64,000 nt of DNA from Caldilineaceae bacterium (GTDB lineage: Bacteria > Chloroflexota > Anaerolineae > Caldilineales > Caldilineaceae). The DNA lies in assembly GCA_022842065.1 (NCBI GenBank), contig JALHQH010000002.1, positions 406,199-470,198 of the forward strand, given 5' to 3'. Below the pieces are notes generated by a model, which saw nothing but the letters and a program-made list of their open reading frames with translations, ran no database searches and had not been told where the DNA came from. Shown here one piece after another: positions 45,186 through 53,499 of this stretch; the stretch's first letter is position 1; each line of letters starts with the position of its first letter. The translations under genes were made by a program, and so were the position numbers.

Positions 45186-47468
45186 TTAGCGGTTGGCTAA
45201 GAGTGGCAAGTAGAGCTGATGCACCGTTGTAGGCTGCGTCGCCTGGTCCAGATAGTCGGGGATGCCATCATTGTCACGATCGACTGGATTGCGCGGATCG
45301 GCGCCTGCTTCGATCTGATCGGGCACGCCATCACCATCGGCATCGGTATCCAAGAAGTTCGGCAGGTTGTCATCATCCAGATCCCCGGCGCGCTCCAAGT
45401 TATCCGGAATGGTATCACCATCTTGATCGTCATTGGGACCAGAGATGATGACCGTGGCAGCCTTTTGCGCCGTCGTCGTCGTGGGGACGCTTAACCGGGC
45501 TTGGCCGGCGGCAGTGGTCGCGGTCCAGGTCGCCACATTGGTGGTGTTGACCGTCAACGTTTGGGTAAAGGTGGTAGTGTACTGCGCGCCGGGGGCCAGG
45601 TGATAAGTGACGTTGTTAAGCAATTGACCAAGGTGACTGTCCGCCAGCGCATGGGTGGTCAGGGTGATTGGGCCCGTGTTGCGGACGGTGTAACAGTAGA
45701 CAATCGTCGTGGCCAGCGGCACCTTGATCTCGTCAACCGGCGTACAGGTTGGGGTGATGCCCTCTATGCTCACGGTCTTGCTGAAGACAAAGGAGGTGAG
45801 TGGCACCAGCGTCACATCAATCGTCTGCGTCGTGTGGCTGGTAAGGCTAATCGTAGTTGCGGTTTCCAGGTTGAGGGCATTGGCATAAAACTGGTCAGCA
45901 TATAGCGGTGGTGAAGTAGTATCAGCGAAGCCTAAGCGATACTCGCCCGGTGCTAAGCCAACAAAGTCGTAATCACCGCCCGGCAGCGAGGTGGTGATTG
46001 CATCCGCAATTGACCATTCATCTACATTAGCGGTAGAAGGCTGGTAAAGTGTCACGAGAATATCCGCTAATTCGTGCCCTTGCTGATCGGTGACACTGCC
46101 TCTAATCCGCCCCAGGCTCCCAAAGCGCTCTAATTGCGCATCAATCTGCGGGGTTGTACTATTTGCGTTGATGAGGACAAGTGTCGCATGGGCGGCAGCA
46201 TGTGCATTGACATAGTACTCAGATTCGTAGTCGGAAGAGCCGCGCAGGTCAAAAAAGATCCGATGCGGAATGGGATCTAAACAACAGAAAGTATAGTTGC
46301 CATCGTTGTCACTGCGCGCTGAGTGCATGACATCAACCCATAAACCGCGACCAGGTTCAAGTTCATTATCATAAGCAGCACGGATGTTGATGCCAGCCAA
46401 TCCCTGGCCTTGCGGATCGGTCACGCGACCGCTAACTGCGCCGCGCAAGGCAAGTTGTGCATTAATGTTGGTGATTAGCAAACTATCGGTAATCGTTAAC
46501 AAGGTTGCGGCGGCTGGATCATAGACATCGCCATAGTATTCGGTCGCATAGAGGGCTGTCGTCCAAGGATAGAGCGGTGAGGCATCCGAGAAACGAATGC
46601 GATAGACGCCTTCGGGCAAGTTATCAAAAGTGTATTTACCATTTTCACTAACGCCAACAGAAACACGCCGATCCCAATGGATACCATCCGGTTCAATCCG
46701 CTGTTTGTCGCCTTGGATGATAATACCGGAGAGGGGATTACCGGAGAGATCAGTCACCGTACCCGTCACCGTGGACAAACTATCAAGCTGGGCATTAATC
46801 CCTTGCACGGTTTGCCCAGCAGTGACACTGATCGGCACGGCATTCTCTTTTTCTTGTGCATTGTCATAATATTCCGGGGCATAGAAAGCGATGCCCCGGT
46901 CATAAAAGTAAACATGATAGGTACCGGTGTAAATACCGCGGATTTCGTAAGAGCCATCCACTTCGGTCTGTGCCGTCTTTAAAGTTAAATCAACATCTGT
47001 ACGCACGAGGTCAGCAGTGATATTCGCCAGTGGCGCGCCGTTGCGATCAGTCACAATTCCTTTGACGGTACCAGTCGGCGTTAGTATCACATTGATCCCG
47101 GTTACCGTTGCGCCGTCTGCCACCGTGATGTTAATCGGTTGGCCGGACTGGCCGGCCGTGCCGTAATATTCGGGAAAATAAGCTTGCGTTGCGGAGGCAG
47201 CATAGATCCGATAGATACCCGCCGGCAAAGCAGCGGCGGTATAATTGCCGTTGGTATTGGTTGTGACAAAGGCAAATTCACTCCAACCTGTGGGGCTCAC
47301 TTGCTGGTAGACAGTAATATTGATAGCTGCGAGCGCTTGCCCGCCCACCGCCGTCACCTTGCCGCGAATTTGGCCGGTGGCCTGGGCATAGGTGTCAACC
47401 GAAACATGGCAGAAAAGGGCAAAAAATACAAAAAGGCCAAACAGATAGAAATGCTGGCGACGCGCCAT
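45186..47468 (-). CDS. Secreted protein with Cna-B/carboxypeptidase-like repeats and TSP3 C-terminus
   Basis: The 760-residue protein has a signal peptide ([20 protein letters not shown]). It then has about five Cna-B/carboxypeptidase regulatory-like beta domains, each with a G-x-V-x-G-x-V-T-D/N-x-x-G-x-P/A-L motif ([54 protein letters not shown]). The last 230 residues are related to the C-terminus of the metalloprotease at 35314 ([20 protein letters not shown], then [20 protein letters not shown]). It also ends LYLPLLANR. It is likely a surface or matrix protein. AAGGGG lies six bases before the ATG at 47468. A -10 candidate (TATAAT) is at 47633-47638 on the minus strand. Confidence 0.85.
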   Translation of the reverse strand: MARRQHFYLFGLFVFFALFCHVSVDTYAQATGQIRGKVTAVGGQALAAINITVYQQVSPTGWSEFAFVTTNTNGNYTAAALPAGIYRIYAASATQAYFPEYYGTAGQSGQPINITVADGATVTGINVILTPTGTVKGIVTDRNGAPLANITADLVRTDVDLTLKTAQTEVDGSYEIRGIYTGTYHVYFYDRGIAFYAPEYYDNAQEKENAVPISVTAGQTVQGINAQLDSLSTVTGTVTDLSGNPLSGIIIQGDKQRIEPDGIHWDRRVSVGVSENGKYTFDNLPEGVYRIRFSDASPLYPWTTALYATEYYGDVYDPAAATLLTITDSLLITNINAQLALRGAVSGRVTDPQGQGLAGINIRAAYDNELEPGRGLWVDVMHSARSDNDGNYTFCCLDPIPHRIFFDLRGSSDYESEYYVNAHAAAHATLVLINANSTTPQIDAQLERFGSLGRIRGSVTDQQGHELADILVTLYQPSTANVDEWSIADAITTSLPGGDYDFVGLAPGEYRLGFADTTSPPLYADQFYANALNLETATTISLTSHTTQTIDVTLVPLTSFVFSKTVSIEGITPTCTPVDEIKVPLATTIVYCYTVRNTGPITLTTHALADSHLGQLLNNVTYHLAPGAQYTTTFTQTLTVNTTNVATWTATTAAGQARLSVPTTTTAQKAATVIISGPNDDQDGDTIPDNLERAGDLDDDNLPNFLDTDADGDGVPDQIEAGADPRNPVDRDNDGIPDYLDQATQPTTVHQLYLPLLANR

Positions 47469-47743
47469 TGCACACCCCTTCGTTGTGTTTACACAGTAGA
47501 GTGATTGATAAAGACCGATCAGTGGAATCAGAGAGGTGATGCACAGGAGCAAAGCGATGCCATCGAGTCGGCTGAAATCGCGGCGGCAAGTTGAGGTTGG
47601 GACAACGGTTGCCGGGGGATCCAGTAAGGTCTATTATAGCAAGGATGGCAGGAATTCAAAAAATATACACCCGGCGATGTTCGTACGCAGTGTAGCGGTC
47701 ACAACTTTCTCTCTACCAAAAAAGCTGCTACACTACAGCCCAT

Positions 47744-48376
47744 ATGCAAGCACTACCTTTTCTCTATTTCCTCATTGCGTTTCTGGTTGGTGCCCTCCCC
47801 TTTTCCCTATGGGTGGGGCGGTTGGCACTGGGCAAAGATATCCGCACCGTGGGTGATGCCAATCCGGGCGCGACCAACGTTTTACGCGCCGGCGGCAAAG
47901 GTGCAGCGGCCGTGGCCCTGTTGCTTGACTTTCTCAAGGGTATGCTCCCAGTCGGGATTGCCCACCTCTACCTGGGTTGGCACGGGTGGACGCTGGTGGT
48001 GATCGCGATCCTGCCGGTGTTGGGCCATGCCTTTAGCCCCTTTCTGGGTGGGCGCGGTGGCAAAGCCGTGGCGACGACCGGCGGCATCTGGAGCGGTTTG
48101 ACCGCCTGGGAAGGGATCACGATTGGCGCGCTGCTGCTGGCGGTGGGTACCTACCTGCTGGGCGCAAATGGTTGGGCCGTTTTAATGGCGATCAGTGGGA
48201 TGTTGCTTTATCTGCTCCTCACCCCGCCGGAGTGGAATCTGCTCGATGCGCGGCCCGAACAGTGGGTGATCGCGGCAGTCGGCCTGCTTAATCTGCTGCT
48301 GCTGGCCTGGAAACATCGAGCCGATCTACGCCAACCACCGCGGTGGCGCGGTGGTCGCCGAAAGGCAGCTGCTTGA
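47744..48376 (+). CDS. plsY: Glycerol-3-phosphate acyltransferase PlsY
   Basis: The 210-residue membrane enzyme has the PlsY signatures LVGALPFSLWVGRL, GDANPGATNVLRAGGKGA and FLGGRGGKAVATTGG, with about five hydrophobic segments. It moves an acyl group from acyl-phosphate to glycerol-3-phosphate, the first step of phospholipid synthesis, in the inner membrane. The TGA overlaps the ATG of the next gene by one base (TGATG). Confidence 0.95.
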   Translation: MQALPFLYFLIAFLVGALPFSLWVGRLALGKDIRTVGDANPGATNVLRAGGKGAAAVALLLDFLKGMLPVGIAHLYLGWHGWTLVVIAILPVLGHAFSPFLGGRGGKAVATTGGIWSGLTAWEGITIGALLLAVGTYLLGANGWAVLMAISGMLLYLLLTPPEWNLLDARPEQWVIAAVGLLNLLLLAWKHRADLRQPPRWRGGRRKAAA

Positions 48377-49623
48377 TGGTCACCTTGGCAATGGCCGTCA
48401 CCTTCGCCTTGTTGGTGATGTTGGTTACCCTGCTACACAATTGGTGTTGCTTCCCCCGCCTGTGTACGCCTATAGCTATCCAGAAAAGTCTTGTCCAGCG
48501 AGACCTGTCAGGTGCGCCAACGAAATTGCTCGATTTGCTACGATCGTTGACTGGCGTACCTGACAGGTCTTTTATGGATGACTATACCACCCGCAATGCC
48601 GGCAAAGCACCGGGCGTCTCGATCCTGATCCCGGCGCGCAACGAAGCCCAAAATATTGGGCCAACCATCACCAAGCTGCTGCAACAGCACTACCCAACCT
48701 TTGAACTACTCGTGCTCGATGACCATTCCGAAGATGGCACGGCGACATTGGCCAAGGCCGCGGCGGCTGGGGATCTGCGTTTTCGGCTACTCGCTGGAAC
48801 AACCTTACCGGCTGGCTGGGGCGGCAAAAATTGGGCCTGTCATCAGTTGGCCGGTGCGGCGCAATATGATCTGCTACTCTTTACCGATGCCGATGTCCAA
48901 TGGCAACCCCAAGCGTTACAAGCACTGGTCACCATGCAGCAACAGCGCAAAGCCGATCTGCTCACCGTCTGGCCAACCCAAATCACCATTACGTGGGGCG
49001 AACGGCTGGTGGTGCCACTGATGAGTTTTGCGATCTGGGCCTATTTGCCCGTTTGGTTGGCCCATCACGCCCCCTTTCCCAGCGCGGCGGCAGCGAATGG
49101 TCAATGCCTGCTCTTTCGGCGCGCTGTTTATCAGGCTTGTGGTGGTCACGCCGCCGTACGCGGCCAGGTCCTGGACGATGTGTTGCTGGCCCAACGGGTG
49201 AAGGCAACCGGGGGTCGCCTGCGCATGGCTGATGGAGCGGGGTTAATTCGTTGTCGCATGTATGATAGTTGGCAAAGCACTCTTCATGGCTATGCGAAGA
49301 ATATTTTGGCTGGCCACAATGGCTCACCCTTGTTTCTGATCGTATCAACCATTTTTCATCTGACCGTCTTTATCGGGCCGTGGCTCTGGTTACTCTTTGG
49401 TCTGCTGCTACCAACCACCGGTTGGCCGCGATGGCCCCTTGGCCTGATCGGACTGGCCTGGCTTTTGCGCCTGCTCACCGCCCATGCTACCGGTCAACGG
49501 CTGGGCGATGCCTTTTTGATGCCGCTCTCCGTCCTGCTCATGACCCGCATTGCCCTCCTCTCCCTCTGGTGGCACTGGCATTACGGCGCGCCCCAGTGGA
49601 AAGGGAGGATAATGGTTAATTGA
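48376..49623 (+). CDS. Family 2 glycosyltransferase, carotenoid-type
   Basis: The 415-residue protein has an N-terminal hydrophobic segment (LAMAVTFALLVMLVTLL) and a GT-A catalytic domain (VSILIPARNEAQNIG, DDHSEDGT, FTDADVQW). C-terminal membrane helices follow. The layout matches GT2 enzymes of carotenoid clusters such as CrtQ-like glycosyltransferases, and the next gene is a crtI-type desaturase. The start overlaps the plsY stop. Residues 42-65 are coded by a long palindrome (48501-48570) that looks like an inserted repeat in the linker between the first helix and the catalytic domain. Confidence 0.82.
   Translation: MVTLAMAVTFALLVMLVTLLHNWCCFPRLCTPIAIQKSLVQRDLSGAPTKLLDLLRSLTGVPDRSFMDDYTTRNAGKAPGVSILIPARNEAQNIGPTITKLLQQHYPTFELLVLDDHSEDGTATLAKAAAAGDLRFRLLAGTTLPAGWGGKNWACHQLAGAAQYDLLLFTDADVQWQPQALQALVTMQQQRKADLLTVWPTQITITWGERLVVPLMSFAIWAYLPVWLAHHAPFPSAAAANGQCLLFRRAVYQACGGHAAVRGQVLDDVLLAQRVKATGGRLRMADGAGLIRCRMYDSWQSTLHGYAKNILAGHNGSPLFLIVSTIFHLTVFIGPWLWLLFGLLLPTTGWPRWPLGLIGLAWLLRLLTAHATGQRLGDAFLMPLSVLLMTRIALLSLWWHWHYGAPQWKGRIMVN
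48501..48570. repeat. Palindrome inside the glycosyltransferase gene
   Basis: AGACCTGTCAGGTGCGCCA pairs with TGGCGTACCTGACAGGTCT with one mismatch, ending in TTTT. It reads in frame as VQRDLSGAP... to GVPDRSF. It resembles a terminator-like repeat that has been kept in frame. Confidence 0.7.
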
Positions 49624-49663
49624 AAATTGAGAATGGTTAATGGTTAATGCGCCGTCCCGCGCA

Positions 49664-49709
49664 GTCTCGTGTCTCGCATCTCGTGTCTCGCATCTCGTGT
49701 CTCGTGTCT
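49664..49709 (+). repeat. TCTCGTGTCTCGCA word array before crtI
   Basis: Words TCTCGTG, TCTCGCA, TCTCGTG, TCTCGCA, TCTCGTG, TCTCGTG are phased at 7 bp. It ends ten bases before the crtI ATG and would be in its untranslated leader. Confidence 0.75.
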
Positions 49710-49718
49710 AAATCAACT

Positions 49719-51233
49719 ATGACTACATCACCTATCATCATCATCGGGGCCGGGATTGGCGGGTTGAGCGCGGCGATTCGGTTGGCCGGGGCAGGAGAGC
49801 GCGTGGTGGTGCTGGAGCAGAACGCCACGGTTGGCGGCAAGATGGGCGAGGTGACGGCGGCGGGCTTTCGCTGGGATACGGGGCCGTCGGTAATTACCAT
49901 GCGCCATGTCTTCACCGACCTTTTTGCGACAGCCGGGCGGCGGCTGGAAGATTACCTAACGCTGGAGCCGGTTGATCCGTTGACCCGCTATTTCTACCCC
50001 GATGGCACGCTGCTCAATGTCACGCGCGATTGGCCCCAATTAGCCGCGCAGATCGCAGCCATCGAACCGCGTGATGTGGAGGGCTATCTCAGTTTTCTCG
50101 CTTACGCCGCGAGGTTACACCGCATCACCGGCCCCACCTTTGTCTATGATCAGCCACCCAGTTGGCGCACCTTGCGCACGGTCTCACCGCTGGAACTCTT
50201 CAAAGTTGACCCCTGGTTTACCCTGGATCAGGTGATTCGCCGCCATGTGCGCACGCCCCAACTGCGCCAGCTTTTGGGCCGCTTTGCTACCTATGTGGGG
50301 GCTAGCCCCTATCAAGCGCCAGCCACCTTGGGCGTGATTGCGGATGTGGAATTAACCAGCGGGGTCTGGTATCCCCGTGGCGGGATCTACGCGATTGCCA
50401 AGGCACTCCAACAGCTCGCCACTGAATTAGGGGTGGAGGTGCGTACTGGTTGTACAGTCAAGCAGATTGAGGTAGCAGGGGGTCGGGTCACAGGGATCAG
50501 TTTGACCGACGGCACCCAACTTGTGGCAAGCGCCGTGATTGCCAATGTGGATGTTACGACTGTCTACACGAAGTTATTACCCCCAACAGTTGCCACACCG
50601 GCGCGCCAAAACAGTTTACAGCGGATCGAACCTTCCTGCTCCGGCTATGTACTGCTCCTGGGCATCGAAGGTGAATCCAAACAATTAGCCCATCACAACA
50701 TCTTCTTTGCGCCCAATTATAAGCGTGAATTTGCCGACATCTTTACCCGCGGGATTCCCCCGCGCGATCCAACCGTCTATGTCTCGATCACTAGCAAAAG
50801 CGACCCGACCCATGCGCCGCCGGGCTGTGAAAATTGGTTTGTGCTGGTCAACGCGCCGGCCCTCAGCAAACAAACCGGTGGCTTTGACTGGGCCAACGCA
50901 GAAGCGGCCTATCGGGAACATGTCTTTGACACCCTCGCCGGCTTCGGGCTGGAGATTCGCGACCGCATCCGCCACGTCACGGTGCGCACACCGGTTGATC
51001 TGGCCGAACGGACCGCAGCCTGGCGGGGCGCGCTCTATGGCATCTCCTCCAACCAGGCGCTCAATGCCTTTCGCCGGCCGCATAATCGCTGCGCCCATGT
51101 GCGGGGACTCTACTTTGCCGGCGGGGCCACCCATCCTGGCGGCGGTGTCCCAATGGTGACCTTGTCCGGCAAGGTGGCGGCAGAGTTGCTCTTAGCTGAT
51201 TTAGGTACACGGCCCAAAACTGGGCAACCATGA
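49719..51233 (+). CDS. crtI: Phytoene desaturase family oxidoreductase
   Basis: The 504-residue flavoprotein has the N-terminal FAD-binding motif PIIIIGAGIGGLSAAIRLAG and a substrate-side motif DTGPSVITM. It ends with the CrtI signature YFAGGATHPGGGVPMVTLSG. It is a CrtI-type carotenoid desaturase or one of the related CrtN/CrtP oxygenases. The next-door glycosyltransferase suggests a glycosylated carotenoid. The ATG at 49719 is preferred; upstream ATG at 49647 would code the 7-bp repeat words (SRVSHLVSRISCLVS). Confidence 0.9.
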   Translation: MTTSPIIIIGAGIGGLSAAIRLAGAGERVVVLEQNATVGGKMGEVTAAGFRWDTGPSVITMRHVFTDLFATAGRRLEDYLTLEPVDPLTRYFYPDGTLLNVTRDWPQLAAQIAAIEPRDVEGYLSFLAYAARLHRITGPTFVYDQPPSWRTLRTVSPLELFKVDPWFTLDQVIRRHVRTPQLRQLLGRFATYVGASPYQAPATLGVIADVELTSGVWYPRGGIYAIAKALQQLATELGVEVRTGCTVKQIEVAGGRVTGISLTDGTQLVASAVIANVDVTTVYTKLLPPTVATPARQNSLQRIEPSCSGYVLLLGIEGESKQLAHHNIFFAPNYKREFADIFTRGIPPRDPTVYVSITSKSDPTHAPPGCENWFVLVNAPALSKQTGGFDWANAEAAYREHVFDTLAGFGLEIRDRIRHVTVRTPVDLAERTAAWRGALYGISSNQALNAFRRPHNRCAHVRGLYFAGGATHPGGGVPMVTLSGKVAAELLLADLGTRPKTGQP

Positions 51234-51267
51234 ACGTTACGTTATTGTGTCACCACAAGGAGCGGCC

Positions 51268-52041
51268 ATGCGCTTTCGCAAATTAAGCCGACGCGGCAAA
51301 ATTATCTATCTGCTCAGCACCATGCTCTTTGGCCTGCTCATCGGCGGGATCGGCTTTGTCTGGTGGGCGGCCCAGACCGCGGCGGCGCTGCCCCAGGCAT
51401 TGGCCGCACTCCAATCCGATGCCCAGGTTGTGGTTGAGGTAACCCCTTGGCTCACCTTCACCCCCACTGCGCCGACACCAACCGTAGGCTTTATCCTCTA
51501 TCCGGCCGCACGCGTTGATCCCCGCGCCTATGCCCCTGCCGCACGGGCCATTGCCGCGGCCGGCTACTTGGTGGTCATTCCACCGATGCCCCTCAACCTA
51601 GCGGTCCTTGCGCCTGGGCGCGCCACCGAAGTTATGACCGCCTATCCAGCGATTACCGATTGGGCGATTGGCGGGCACTCGCTCGGCGGCGCAATGGCCG
51701 TCAACTATGTCGCGGCGCATCCCGGTCAAGTTGACACCCTGATCCTCTGGGCCGCCTACCCGACCGCCAGTGACAGCCTAGCAGAACGGACAGACCTTAC
51801 CGTCTACTCCATCTACGCGACGAATGACGGCATGGCGACCGTTGCCGAGATCGACGCCACCAGGTCCTATTTGCCGGCAGAAACCGTCTATGTATCGATT
51901 ATCGGGGGTAACCACGGACAGTTTGGGTGGTACACCTTTCTCGAAGGGGATAATGTCGCCACCATTTCACCTGCCGACCAACAAGCACAGGTAATTGATG
52001 CCACGCTGACCGCATTGGCTGCACAAAACAGGGTACGCTAG
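51268..52041 (+). CDS. Alpha/beta hydrolase, membrane-anchored
   Basis: The 257-residue protein starts with a basic region and a transmembrane anchor (IIYLLSTMLFGLLIGGIGFVW). A Pro/Thr-rich hinge and an alpha/beta-hydrolase core follow. Ser in IGGHSLGGAMAV, Asp in YATNDGMA and His in GGNHGQFGWY form the likely triad. Its closest named group is the 'alpha/beta hydrolase fold-5' type. The substrate is unknown. AAGGAG precedes the ATG at 51268; a GTG at 51247 is an alternative. It lies 34 bases after crtI. Confidence 0.82.
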   Translation: MRFRKLSRRGKIIYLLSTMLFGLLIGGIGFVWWAAQTAAALPQALAALQSDAQVVVEVTPWLTFTPTAPTPTVGFILYPAARVDPRAYAPAARAIAAAGYLVVIPPMPLNLAVLAPGRATEVMTAYPAITDWAIGGHSLGGAMAVNYVAAHPGQVDTLILWAAYPTASDSLAERTDLTVYSIYATNDGMATVAEIDATRSYLPAETVYVSIIGGNHGQFGWYTFLEGDNVATISPADQQAQVIDATLTALAAQNRVR

Positions 52042-52101
52042 GATTTTCGATCGCCACGCACGCGTTATTATAGCAGCGTTATAGCAGCAGTTGTCACTAG
52101 T

Positions 52102-52238
52102 TAGTTTCTGTTGCGAAAGGGCTTTATCACCGCCAAGGTCGCGAAGCTTCGCAAAGGGTTTTCTCTGAAGTTTCTTTGCGATTCCTTCGCGCTCTTGGCG
52201 ACCTTGGCGGTAGAAATGGCGTTTCGCAACAGAAACTA
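52102..52238. mobile_element. MITE-like palindromic element of the GCGAAG/CCTTGGCGG type
   Basis: TAGTTTCTGTTGCGAAA at 52102-52118 pairs exactly with 52222-52238. Inner blocks ACCGCCAAGGTCGC (52129) and GCGACCTTGGCGGT (52198) also pair, as do GCGAAG and CTTCGC words. The rest of 52042-52306 has no gene. Confidence 0.65.
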
Positions 52239-52306
52239 GTTAACCCGTTCGCCAGTGTAAAACGTGTTAACTTGTGGCAGCGTCAAGGATAAATGATAAG
52301 GAAAAG

Positions 52307-53320
52307 ATGACCAGCGCAAAAAATGTACTTATTATCGGCGCGGGGCTGAGTGGACTGCTCGCCGCGCAACCATTGGTCGCCGCGGGCCATCAGGTGACCA
52401 TCGTTGACAAAGGCACTACCGTCGGCGGGCGGCTGGCGACACGGCGGCTGGGGCCAGGGCGCGCCGATCACGGTGCCCAATTTTTTACGGTGCGGGATGA
52501 ACTTTTTCGCCAGCAGGTCGATGCATGGCAAACGGCTGATCTGGCGTACATTTGGGGCACCGGCTGGAGTGACGGCAGTTTGGCCGAAACGCCAAGTGAC
52601 GGCCACCCGCGCTATGCGATCCACGGTGGCATGAACGCGTTGGCGAAGTATTTGGCCGAGCAACTAACCAGTCGTGGCGTCACCATCCACACCAATCGAC
52701 GGCTTACCCGACTCACACAAGCAGAGCGCGGTTGGGCAGCCGTCGATGAGGATGGGAGTGAATATCAGGCCGAGGCTGTCATCCTCACCCCGCCGGTGCC
52801 CCAGTCGTTGGCGTTGCTCGACGGCGGCGCAGTGCAGGTAAGCAGTGCCGATCGCAGGGCGCTAGAACGGGTTGCCTACGCCCCCTGTCTCTGCGCCCTC
52901 TTTTGGTTGGAAGGCGCAGTAAACTTGCCCGAACCAGGTGCTATCCAACGCCCCGGCACGGACATCAGTTGGGTGGCAGATAATCAGGCAAAGGGCATCT
53001 CACCAGAGGCAACGTTGATTACCGTCCACGCCGGGCCGGATTATAGCCGGGCACACTATGATGCACCCGATGAAGAGTTACTGGCAACCTTGCAAGCGGG
53101 TTTACAGCCGTTTACGTCAGGTCGCGTCAAGGTCCACGACGCGCAGATCAAACGTTGGCGCTATGCACTGCCAACCGTTTTGCATCCAGACCGCTATTTA
53201 CAGGCGACCGACCTGCCCTCGCTGCTCTTTGGCGGTGATGGCTTTGGCCATGCGCGCATGGAAGGCGCGGCGCTGTCGGGGTTGGCAATGGGCGCGCAGT
53301 TGTGCAGCGTGCTGGCATGA
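52307..53320 (+). CDS. FAD-dependent oxidoreductase, renalase/amine oxidase-like
   Basis: The 337-residue protein starts with the dinucleotide-binding motif VLIIGAGLSGLLAAQ and has VDKGTTVGGRLATRR, a renalase-like hallmark. RADHGAQFFTVRD and a final PSLLFGGDGFGHARMEGAALSG follow. Such flavoproteins oxidise amines or reduced nicotinamide nucleotides. The substrate is unknown. AAGGAAAAG lies directly before the ATG at 52307; an upstream GTG at 52274 would add 11 residues with no support. Confidence 0.85.
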   Translation: MTSAKNVLIIGAGLSGLLAAQPLVAAGHQVTIVDKGTTVGGRLATRRLGPGRADHGAQFFTVRDELFRQQVDAWQTADLAYIWGTGWSDGSLAETPSDGHPRYAIHGGMNALAKYLAEQLTSRGVTIHTNRRLTRLTQAERGWAAVDEDGSEYQAEAVILTPPVPQSLALLDGGAVQVSSADRRALERVAYAPCLCALFWLEGAVNLPEPGAIQRPGTDISWVADNQAKGISPEATLITVHAGPDYSRAHYDAPDEELLATLQAGLQPFTSGRVKVHDAQIKRWRYALPTVLHPDRYLQATDLPSLLFGGDGFGHARMEGAALSGLAMGAQLCSVLA

Positions 53321-53359
53321 ATTATTTAGCACAATCGTTCGAGAAGCTGGCGAGCAGAG

Positions 53360-53389
53360 TTGCTGATCAAGCGCTAGATCCCGTATAAT
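53360..53389 (+). promoter_or_regulatory. Possible promoter upstream of tex
   Basis: TTGCTG (53360-53365) and TATAAT (53384-53389) are 18 bases apart, giving a leader of about 105 bases to the tex ATG. Confidence 0.45.
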
Positions 53390-53499
53390 AGCAACACAGT
53401 CAACGGTTTTAACATAAGTATGATAGCCGAAGTATCCATCCGAGAAATTGATGAAATTCTTTCAACTTTGGCTCGCCAATCGACATACGGATTCCACCT

